DNA from: Tenacibaculum sp. 1_MG-2023 | Lineage (GTDB): Bacteria > Bacteroidota > Bacteroidia > Flavobacteriales > Flavobacteriaceae | Direction: 5' to 3' | NCBI RefSeq assembly: GCF_030547425.1 | Contig: NZ_JAUORH010000018.1 | Coordinates: 1-58,747 of the forward strand | DNA length: 58,747 nucleotides | Shown here: positions 35,319 through 43,553 of the stretch, in pieces | Layout: each line of letters opens with the position of its first letter | How positions within the stretch are numbered: position 1 is the stretch's first letter | The notes under the pieces: model-generated | The model's database searches: none | Told to the model about the DNA's origin: nothing | Seen by the model: only the letters and a program-made list of their open reading frames with translations | Made by a program: the position numbers and the translations under genes

Positions 35319-35719
35319 AGGGAAGGATTATTGCTTTTAATTTCCCATATTTCTAAGCTTATGTAGTCTTTAAGTTTATTTAAACTTATACATAGGTTAT
35401 TAATAAAGCAATCATACATTTCAATGTTGTTTAAAGGGTCTTCTTTTAAAAAGTAGCCTTCGGGTAAATTTTCATTAATAGAGTTGTAGAATAAATCAAA
35501 GTGTTTTAAATCGAATAAATATTTAATTCGAGTAATCTTTTCATGTTGAAACCAAAGAAAACAATTTGAATTGAATTTTTTTCCAAAAATATAAACTTCA
35601 GAAAGTTTTTGACTTTTGTACAGCTTGCCCATATGAGAGTTTACTTCAATGAATTTCAAATCTATTGAACAATCTTCAAAAGGTATACCTAGAGTGTATG
35701 GAAGTTTATTAATGAACAT
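35315..35719 (-). CDS. Unknown protein, second gene of an orphan pair
   Basis: A 134-residue protein with no signal peptide or motif I know; it is rich in Lys, Asn, Phe, Tyr and Ile. The segment GYFLKEDPLNNIEMYDCFINNLC is the most distinctive. It follows the 291-residue gene with a 19-bp gap, so the two form an operon. Its own stop overlaps the polyprenyl synthase stop. Could be an immunity or other accessory protein, but nothing in the sequence proves it. Confidence 0.55.
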   Translation of the reverse strand: MFINKLPYTLGIPFEDCSIDLKFIEVNSHMGKLYKSQKLSEVYIFGKKFNSNCFLWFQHEKITRIKYLFDLKHFDLFYNSINENLPEGYFLKEDPLNNIEMYDCFINNLCISLNKLKDYISLEIWEIKSNNPSL

Positions 35720-35738
35720 TTTACTAGTTGTTTAAAAA

Positions 35739-36614
35739 TTAGTCTAAATTCCAAAATACATCATTCATAGTATCTGGATTAGTAGTTCCAGAAGCTTGTT
35801 CTAGCCAATCATCTTTATAAGAGTTATCCATAAAATTAGGGTTGTTATATTTGAGACTATCTTTACTATCCCATCTAGATTTCAACTCCTTTTCTATGTT
35901 TTTATACCATTTTTTTAGATTATAAATGAAATTACCATAATCATAAAAATATTTTAAGTAATTAAAATTTTCTGGAAACTTTTTGTTAGGGAATTTATAT
36001 TGAAAATATTCAAACTCATTATAATCTAGTAGTAATGACTCAGTTTTATTTATTTCTTCTTTATAAATAGTATTTATGTAGTTTTTTATATAAGGGAGCT
36101 TAATGAAATCTTCATGATCTAAGTCAAACCACTCAAAATGAAAATACAACCAGTTTATATAGTTAATATCTTGTTTCATAAGTGAACTAACACTTTTATT
36201 GGGGTGTTTTTTAAAACCTTCCGGTAGTATTTCTTTTGAAAAGTTTTTAATATTTATTTCATTTTTCGATTTATTCTCTAGCTCCTCAAGTGATATTTTC
36301 TTTCTTTTAATTTCTGAAATTAAAAAACTGATCTCTATATAACAAGTCAATTGATAGTCATTATTGTTTGTTAAATCAATTTTTGAATCTATTATAAAAG
36401 AATTAGATAAATATTCAAGAATTTCATCTTTTAAAAGTTTAGAATCTTTGTAAAAGTGTGATAGGTTTTTAACTTGCTTTATTTTAAAACTTAGGTCTAT
36501 TTTACTTTGAGATTCTTCATCAAAATTTAGTGTTATTTTATCTTTCCAATATTCATTTTCCTTGATAGATTTAATGTCTGTTTCAAAATCCAAAAAGAGT
36601 AAAGCAATTTTCAT
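35739..36614 (-). CDS. Unknown protein, first gene of an orphan pair
   Basis: A 291-residue soluble-looking protein with no signal peptide. It is strongly enriched in Lys, Asn, Ile, Tyr and Phe and is more AT-rich than neighbours. The middle part has an aromatic helix-like run (YINWLYFHFEWFDLDHEDF) and the C-terminus is acidic and Trp/Asn-rich (TNPDTMNDVFWNLD). I recognise no family. With the next gene it forms a two-gene cassette lying between two housekeeping genes (the polyprenyl synthase and groEL). Confidence 0.6.
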   Translation of the reverse strand: MKIALLFLDFETDIKSIKENEYWKDKITLNFDEESQSKIDLSFKIKQVKNLSHFYKDSKLLKDEILEYLSNSFIIDSKIDLTNNNDYQLTCYIEISFLISEIKRKKISLEELENKSKNEINIKNFSKEILPEGFKKHPNKSVSSLMKQDINYINWLYFHFEWFDLDHEDFIKLPYIKNYINTIYKEEINKTESLLLDYNEFEYFQYKFPNKKFPENFNYLKYFYDYGNFIYNLKKWYKNIEKELKSRWDSKDSLKYNNPNFMDNSYKDDWLEQASGTTNPDTMNDVFWNLD

Positions 36615-36683
36615 TAATAAACTTTTAAATTTTATAAATATACTAAAACTATTAAAGTATTAATCATGCTTAATTAAAAAGTG

Positions 36684-36713
36684 AAAAACCTCGAGACATG
36701 TCTCGAGGTTTTT
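36684..36713 (-). terminator. Terminator of groEL
   Basis: A perfect 15-bp inverted repeat (AAAAACCTCGAGACA / TGTCTCGAGGTTTTT), 27 bp past the groEL stop. A T run on the minus strand belongs to the repeat itself. Confidence 0.88.
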
Positions 36714-36739
36714 AAATATTTAGGTGTCGAATTTCTCGA

Positions 36740-38418
<1,679 letters not shown>

Positions 38419-38484
38419 AGCTAAAAATTATTAATTTATTAAAGTTGTATCTAAAGGCTAAAAGCCAATAGCTGGAATCGATTT

Positions 38485-38760
38485 TTAGATAATAGCGAAG
38501 ATGTCGCTTTCTCTCATAATTAAATAATCTTTTCCTTCTAATTTAAGTTCAGTACCAGCGTACTTTCCGTATAAAACAGTGTCACCAACTTTTACAGTTA
38601 AAGGTTCATCTTTTGTTCCGTTTCCTACGGCAACTACAGTACCTTTTTGTGGTTTTTCCTTTGCGTTGTCAGGGATGATAATTCCTGATGCTGTAGTAGT
38701 TTCTGCTGCAGCTGGTTCAACAAGAACTCTGTCTGCTAAAGGTTTAATGTTTAATCCCAT
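38485..38760 (-). CDS. groES: 10-kDa co-chaperonin GroES
   Basis: The 91-residue lid protein of the GroEL chamber. It has the family's [42 protein letters not shown] with the mobile loop, and [24 protein letters not shown] at the end. No CIRCE element (TTAGCACTC-N9-GAGTGCTAA) is seen upstream. A different 34-bp inverted repeat is (38803-38836), and may serve heat-shock control. Confidence 0.99.
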   Translation of the reverse strand: MGLNIKPLADRVLVEPAAAETTTASGIIIPDNAKEKPQKGTVVAVGNGTKDEPLTVKVGDTVLYGKYAGTELKLEGKDYLIMRESDIFAII

Positions 38761-38802
38761 TTTATATATTTTTGATTAAATTAATTTTTACTGGTTAAGT
38801 TT

Positions 38803-38836
38803 TGTCAGAAATTATGCCATTAGATTTTTGCTGACA
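38803..38836. promoter_or_regulatory. Inverted repeat upstream of groES
   Basis: TGTCAG (38803-38808) and CTGACA (38831-38836) form an inverted repeat with a 22-bp spacer, located 42-75 bp before the groES ATG. The spacer contains, on the minus strand, TGGCATAATTTCTGA, one base away from the GG-N10-GC core of a sigma-54 promoter. Its role is an inference. Confidence 0.45.
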
Positions 38837-38869
38837 TTTTTTCTAACAGATTAGATTTATAAATAAAAA

Positions 38870-38900
38870 AAATGCCAACGTGTCATTTACGTTGGCATTT
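38870..38900 (-). terminator. Terminator of the lptE-secG operon
   Basis: Stem AAATGCCAACG / CGTTGGCATTT with a 9-nt loop, 20 bp beyond secG, followed on the minus strand by a T-rich stretch. Confidence 0.85.
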
Positions 38901-38920
38901 CATATTGTATTTTGTAAAAA

Positions 38921-39265
38921 CTACTGAGCGCTATCTTTAGCAGTATCTGTTGCTGCCGGTGTAGCAGGAGTAGTTGTAGTTTCAATATTGTTTAAAGTTT
39001 CATTTAATTGAGGAGCATCAGCTGCGTTACCTCTTGGAATAGCAAAATTTGCTAATAAAATTAAAGCAAACATAGTAATAGCTAATGTCCAAGTAGTTCT
39101 GTCTAAAAAGCTATTTGTATTTTGTACACCTCCAATATTTTGAGCACCACCTCCTCCAAATGATGAAGATAATCCTCCACCTTTAGGATTTTGAACCATT
39201 ACAATTAAGATTAATGCTATTGCAACAATCAATATTAAAACTAAAAGTAAAGTATACGTTGTCAT
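38921..39265 (-). CDS. secG: Preprotein translocase subunit SecG
   Basis: A 114-residue SecYEG subunit with two membrane helices (about 4-22 and 54-73) and the family loop VQNPKGGGLSSSFGGGGAQNIGGVQNTNSFLDR between them. The Ala/Thr-rich C-terminal tail is typical for Bacteroidota SecG. The ATG is directly downstream of the TPR-like gene's stop (zero-gap), so it belongs to the sigma-54 activator-lptE operon. Confidence 0.93.
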   Translation of the reverse strand: MTTYTLLLVLILIVAIALILIVMVQNPKGGGLSSSFGGGGAQNIGGVQNTNSFLDRTTWTLAITMFALILLANFAIPRGNAADAPQLNETLNNIETTTTPATPAATDTAKDSAQ

Positions 39266-40009
39266 CTATTTATTGTTTTGTAAAATTTGTATTCTTTTAA
39301 TTTGGTCTGCAAAGAAACCACTTTTTTCTGGATATTTCAAACTTAATATTTTATATGCTTGAATAGCACTGTCATATTTCTTCTGTTCTAAATATACCTT
39401 AGCTAGGGTTTCGGTAGCTAATTGATTATTTTGCTGATTTTCGGATACTTTTATATCTGCAGTATTTGTTTTACTAGGACGAGATATTTTTGGAGTAGTT
39501 TCAATAAAACGATCAATAATAGCCTCGTGTTCAGATTTTACTGGAGCTTCTTGTTGCTGCTTGTTTGGAACCTTATTATCAGAAGTTCTTACAATAGCTT
39601 TTTTAGAAGATAATTGTAACCATTGATTAAAAGAAAAAGTTTCTTTTTCTGTAAACGAAAGAGGTTTTCCTATAGCTAAACCCTCTTCTATAACTGAAAA
39701 TTTTGTTGTTTTTCTTCTGTTAAGAATTTTGTCTTTTAAGCTATTTTTTTCTTCTTTTTTAGGTATTTCTTTAAAAGTTTGAGAAGTAATAAAGTCAAAT
39801 AAAACAGTTCTGTCATTAGTGTGAGAAGCTGTTATTTTTAACTCGTTATTATATTTATAGCTTTCTTGATTCTTTAAAACTTTTAAACGAAGGGCTCTAG
39901 CAGATTGAAAATAAGGATATTCTTGAATAATAGCAGTGATATCTGAAAGATGTTCTTGCGAAATTAATTCAGGTTTTTCTAATAATTGTATGTATGTGTC
40001 TTTTTTCAA
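39266..40009 (-). CDS. TPR-like protein of unknown function
   Basis: A 247-residue protein with a helical, charged middle and one recognisable tetratricopeptide-like repeat near the C-terminus (TLAKVYLEQKKYDSAIQAYKILSLKYPEK). The N-terminal part KKDTYIQLLEKPELISQEHLSDITAIIQEYPYFQSARALRLKVLK looks helical and conserved in gene order (lptE-this-secG) in flavobacteria, as I recall. The start is a TTG at 40009, close to the lptE stop; no ATG is available in that region. Confidence 0.75.
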   Translation of the reverse strand: MKKDTYIQLLEKPELISQEHLSDITAIIQEYPYFQSARALRLKVLKNQESYKYNNELKITASHTNDRTVLFDFITSQTFKEIPKKEEKNSLKDKILNRRKTTKFSVIEEGLAIGKPLSFTEKETFSFNQWLQLSSKKAIVRTSDNKVPNKQQQEAPVKSEHEAIIDRFIETTPKISRPSKTNTADIKVSENQQNNQLATETLAKVYLEQKKYDSAIQAYKILSLKYPEKSGFFADQIKRIQILQNNK

Positions 40010-40011
40010 AA

Positions 40012-40521
40012 TTATCCCCAGTCTCCTACAGAAGCATTAAAAATATCTTGTGTAATTCGTTCTAAAATTTCATCTAACGCGGTTTCTAACACAGTACCTG
40101 TTAACTGTTGGTTAGCTCCATAATCGTAATAAAAAGAAAAACGTTTTTCAAAATTTTTCTTTTCATTTAAGTTGTTAACAAAATTTACGTTTACAGTAAT
40201 TGTTAATCGGTTTTGAGCAGCAGTTTGCTGTGCGGTAGCACTCATTGGCGTAACACGGTAATCAACAATTTCACCTGAAAAATGTAAATCACCACCAGAA
40301 GAAACTAGAGTTAAGTTGGTTTGGCGTGTAAATAAATCTTGTAAGTCTTGTGTGAATTTTTGACTTAAAGTAGGCTCTACTAATGGAGCTTGGTTAGGGA
40401 AAAAATCAACCTGAATTGTTTTTGCATTTCCTGTATCTCCTCCTGTAAAAGAGTATGCTCCACAGCCTAACATTAAAATGATTGTGGTAATGAAAGTAAT
40501 AGTGTAAAATAAATTTTTCAT
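40012..40521 (-). CDS. lptE: LPS-assembly lipoprotein LptE-like
   Basis: A 169-residue lipoprotein with lipobox LMLGC in MKNLFYTITFITTIILMLGC and a beta-rich domain. It shows YSFTGGDTGNAKTIQVDFFPNQAPLVEPTLSQKFTQDLQDLFTRQTNL, matching the Bacteroidota LptE family. LptE plugs the LptD barrel and helps move LPS to the outer leaflet. The start at 40521 gives a correct signal peptide; a longer frame to 40545 would add eight residues before it. It lies just downstream of the sigma-54 activator gene. Confidence 0.85.
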   Translation of the reverse strand: MKNLFYTITFITTIILMLGCGAYSFTGGDTGNAKTIQVDFFPNQAPLVEPTLSQKFTQDLQDLFTRQTNLTLVSSGGDLHFSGEIVDYRVTPMSATAQQTAAQNRLTITVNVNFVNNLNEKKNFEKRFSFYYDYGANQQLTGTVLETALDEILERITQDIFNASVGDWG

Positions 40522-40570
40522 AAAATCAAATGTAAACAAATTCAAGTTTTATAATGGTATACGACTACTA

Positions 40571-41803
40571 TTATAAGTCGTATTGTTTTATTTTTCGGTA
40601 TAAAGTTCTTTCAGAAATTCCTAACTCTTTAGCAGCTAACTTACGTTTTCCGTTGTTTTTTTCAAGAGATTTTTTTATCATTTCAATTTCTTTTTCTTGC
40701 AATGATAAACTTTCATCTTCCTCAATAGTTTCCGCATAATCATACTCACTTTGGTGAGAAGATGATTTAGGTATTTGTACTACTTCGATGTTTGAAGCTT
40801 CTGACAACTCTTGATCTTGATATATACGTTCAATTAAACGATGATTGTCTTCTTGAACTTGTTCAGGGTCATCATTTTGCATTAAGTCTAACGTTAGTTT
40901 TTTTAGATCATTAATGTCGTTACGCATATCAAACAAGATTTTATACATGATATCTCGTTCGTTAGCAAAATCTGATTGATTTACAGTTTTACCCCCGACT
41001 ACAGCAGGTAAATTACTACGATTTTCTGGTAAATATTGAACTAGTTTTTCAGGAGTAATTAATCTGTCTTCTTCAACGATTGATACTTGTTCAGCAATAT
41101 TTTTTAATTGACGGATATTGCCAGGGAAACGATAGTTTAATAAAATTTTTACTGCATTTTCATTCAATCGTATGGTTGGCATTCGGTATTTTTGTGCAAA
41201 ATCGGCAGCAAACTTTCTAAATAACAAATGTATGTCCTCTCCACGTTCCCTCAAAGGAGGCAATGGAATTTCTATAGTGCTTAAACGATAGTATAAATCT
41301 TCACGAAATTTTTCTTTAGAAATAGCCTCGTGCATATTTACATTGGTAGCAGCTACAATACGAACATTTGTTTTTTGCACTTGAGAAGAGCCTACTTTTA
41401 TAAACTCTCCATTTTCTAACACACGTAGCAAGCGTACTTGAGTTGTTAATGGTAATTCTCCAACTTCATCTAAAAAGATAGTACCACCATCAGCAACTTC
41501 AAAATATCCTTTTCTGGTCTGCGTAGCTCCTGTAAAAGCTCCTTTTTCATGCCCAAATAATTCACTATCAATAGTTCCTTCAGGGATAGCACCACAGTTT
41601 ACAGCAATATATTTTGCGTGTTTTCTGTGTGATAATTGATGAATTATCTTTGGAATGTTTTCTTTTCCAACACCACTTTCACCAGTAACTAATACTGAAA
41701 TATCAGTAGGAGCTACTCGAATCGACTTTTCAATTGCGCGATTGAGCTGAACATCGTTACCGATAATGCCAAAGCGTTGTTTTATAGCTTGTAAATTTTC
41801 CAT
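40571..41803 (-). CDS. Sigma-54-dependent activator (AAA+ with Fis-type HTH)
   Basis: A 410-residue enhancer-binding protein without an N-terminal receiver or sensing domain. The AAA+ core has Walker A GESGVGKENIPKIIHQ, the sigma-54 contact GHEKGAFTGATQTRKG, Walker B GGTIFLDEVGELP, LRVLENGEFIKVGS, and arginine-finger region FREDLYYRLSTIEIPLPPLRER. The C-terminus ends in a Fis-like HTH (LAAKELGISERTLYRKIKQYDL). It heads the operon with lptE, the TPR-like gene and secG; the lack of a sensor implies control by another protein or by expression level. Confidence 0.93.
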   Translation of the reverse strand: MENLQAIKQRFGIIGNDVQLNRAIEKSIRVAPTDISVLVTGESGVGKENIPKIIHQLSHRKHAKYIAVNCGAIPEGTIDSELFGHEKGAFTGATQTRKGYFEVADGGTIFLDEVGELPLTTQVRLLRVLENGEFIKVGSSQVQKTNVRIVAATNVNMHEAISKEKFREDLYYRLSTIEIPLPPLRERGEDIHLLFRKFAADFAQKYRMPTIRLNENAVKILLNYRFPGNIRQLKNIAEQVSIVEEDRLITPEKLVQYLPENRSNLPAVVGGKTVNQSDFANERDIMYKILFDMRNDINDLKKLTLDLMQNDDPEQVQEDNHRLIERIYQDQELSEASNIEVVQIPKSSSHQSEYDYAETIEEDESLSLQEKEIEMIKKSLEKNNGKRKLAAKELGISERTLYRKIKQYDL

Positions 41804-41806
41804 ATG

Positions 41807-41886
41807 CCCTTTTAATTTCCCCTAAAAGGGAAAATAGTTTTATAAATTTTTACCAACCACAATAGTTTCCTTCCTTTTGGGAAGGA
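41807..41886 (-). repeat. Two GC-clamped hairpins between miaB and the sigma-54 activator
   Basis: Hairpin 1 is CCCTTTTA / TAAAAGGG (41807-41814 with 41823-41830) around an 8-nt loop. Hairpin 2 is CCTTCC / GGAAGG (41869-41874 with 41880-41885) with a TTTTG loop. Both sit in the 96 bp between the miaB stop and the activator start. The paired layout resembles a repetitive extragenic (REP-like) unit; copy number cannot be seen from this window. Confidence 0.4.
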
Positions 41887-41899
41887 TTAAGGATGGGCT

Positions 41900-43354
41900 T
41901 TAATTATTGTCAGAATATCCAACAGCCGTACCTTTTAAAGTAGTTGAAGTACAGTTTTCAATTTTTACATTTACAAAATCACCTATCTTATAGTTCTCCT
42001 TAGGAAAAACTACTACGGTGTTTTGTGTATTACGACCTTTCCATTCGTTTTCGTTTCTCTTTGAAGTTCCTTCGATTAAAACTTCTTGAATTTGACCAAT
42101 ATTTTCTTTGGTTCTGTATAAACTGTGTTCTTGTTGTAAATCGATGATTTCCTGTAAACGACGTTTTTTGATAGCTAAAGGAACATCATCTTCCATTTTT
42201 TTAGCGGCTAAAGTCCCTGGTCTTTCAGAGTAAGCAAACATAAAACCGAAACTATATTTTACATGGCGCATTAGGTCTAAAGTATCTTGATGGTCTTGTT
42301 CCGTTTCTCCACAGAAACCAGCAATCATATCTTGACTTAGAGCCATTTCAGGAATAATCTTATAAATATCGTTAACTAACTCCATGTATTCTTCGCGAGT
42401 ATGTTGTCGGTTCATGGCTTTTAACATGGCATTACTTCCACTTTGGACTGGTAAATGAATGTATTTACAAATGTTTTGGTGTTTTGCCATTACATGAATT
42501 ACATCCAAGGTCATGTCTTGAGGGTTAGATGTAGAAAAGCGAAAACGCATTTTAGGAAATTCAGTAGCGCACATATCTAATAATTGAGCGAAATCTACAG
42601 CAGTCGCTTGTGCTAATTCTGAAGCTTTCTTGAAATCTTTTTTCAATCCACCACCATACCATAAGTAAGAATCTACATTCTGACCTAGCAAAGTAATTTC
42701 TTTGAAGTTTTTTTCTTTCATACTGCGGATTTCTTCAATAATACTCTTAGGGTCACGACTGCGCTCACGACCACGAGTAAAAGGAACCACACAAAATGTA
42801 CACATATTGTCACAACCACGAGTAATTGAAACAAATGCAGAAACTCCGTTAGAGTTTAAACGAACAGGAGAAACATCGGCATAGGTTTCTTCCTTGGATA
42901 AAATTACATTTACAGCATCACGACCTGCATCTACCTCTTCTATTAAATTTGGTAAATCACGATAGGCGTCTGGTCCTACAACTAAGTCGACAATTTTCTC
43001 TTCCTCTAAAAATTTCTCTTTTAATCGTTCAGCCATACAACCTAACACACCAACTTTCATAGTTGGATTTGTTTTTTTAACAGCGTTGTATTTTTGAAGT
43101 CTGTTACGAACAGTGGTTTCTGCTTTTTCACGAATAGAACAAGTGTTTACCAATACCAAATCAGCATCTTCAAGGTTTTGAGTAGTATTAAAACCTTGTT
43201 CAGCTAAAATTGACGCCACAATTTCGCTATCGTTCATGTTCATTTGACAACCATAACTTTCAATAAAAAGCTTTTTGCTGTTTCCTTCTTTGTGTTCTGT
43301 AACAAGGGCTTTCCCTTGTTTCTTCTCATCAATTACTTTCTCTACGTGTTCCAT
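41900..43354 (-). CDS. miaB: tRNA-2-methylthio-N6-dimethylallyladenosine synthase
   Basis: Radical SAM methylthiotransferase that modifies tRNA A37. The three cluster cysteines of the MTTase domain are in SYGCQMN, VNTCSIREKA and VLGCMAERLK. The radical SAM motif is GCDNMCTFCVVPFTRG (CxxxCxxC). The TRAM domain follows at the end (FVNVKIENCTSTTLKGTAVG). The ATG at 43354 (protein MEHVEKVIDEKKQGK, 484 residues) is favoured because a promoter lies between it and a further upstream ATG at 43426. Confidence 0.95.
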   Translation of the reverse strand: MEHVEKVIDEKKQGKALVTEHKEGNSKKLFIESYGCQMNMNDSEIVASILAEQGFNTTQNLEDADLVLVNTCSIREKAETTVRNRLQKYNAVKKTNPTMKVGVLGCMAERLKEKFLEEEKIVDLVVGPDAYRDLPNLIEEVDAGRDAVNVILSKEETYADVSPVRLNSNGVSAFVSITRGCDNMCTFCVVPFTRGRERSRDPKSIIEEIRSMKEKNFKEITLLGQNVDSYLWYGGGLKKDFKKASELAQATAVDFAQLLDMCATEFPKMRFRFSTSNPQDMTLDVIHVMAKHQNICKYIHLPVQSGSNAMLKAMNRQHTREEYMELVNDIYKIIPEMALSQDMIAGFCGETEQDHQDTLDLMRHVKYSFGFMFAYSERPGTLAAKKMEDDVPLAIKKRRLQEIIDLQQEHSLYRTKENIGQIQEVLIEGTSKRNENEWKGRNTQNTVVVFPKENYKIGDFVNVKIENCTSTTLKGTAVGYSDNN

Positions 43355-43384
43355 AAATCCTAAAATCGTACTAAATATAGGGTG

Positions 43385-43419
43385 CAAAGATACAACCAAA
43401 ATGTGTAATTTGTGACAAA
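43385..43419 (-). promoter_or_regulatory. miaB promoter
   Basis: On the minus strand TTTG (43419-43416) is followed after 23 bp by TATCTTTG (43392-43385), both matching the Bacteroidota promoter. It is located inside the longer ORF extension and so fixes the ATG at 43354 as the start. Confidence 0.65.
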
Positions 43420-43488
43420 TTGACATGGATAGTTTTTTTAAGAAAAAGTAAAATTTTGTTAAAAATGACTCATTAAAAAAAAACTATA

Positions 43489-43496
43489 TACTTTTG
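43489..43496 (+). promoter_or_regulatory. Probable -7 box of topA
   Basis: TACTTTTG matches TAnnTTTG, 57 bp before the topA ATG. No -33 TTG is at the expected distance. Confidence 0.4.
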
Positions 43497-43553
43497 CAAA
43501 CTGAATTATGCCTATATTAATAAGGTGTAAATGAGATAAGAGATATAAGACGT

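Noticed and set aside
43356..43426. Longer N-terminus of miaB from ATG 43426
   Set aside because: The extra 24 residues match no MiaB feature, and a promoter with TATCTTTG lies inside this stretch.
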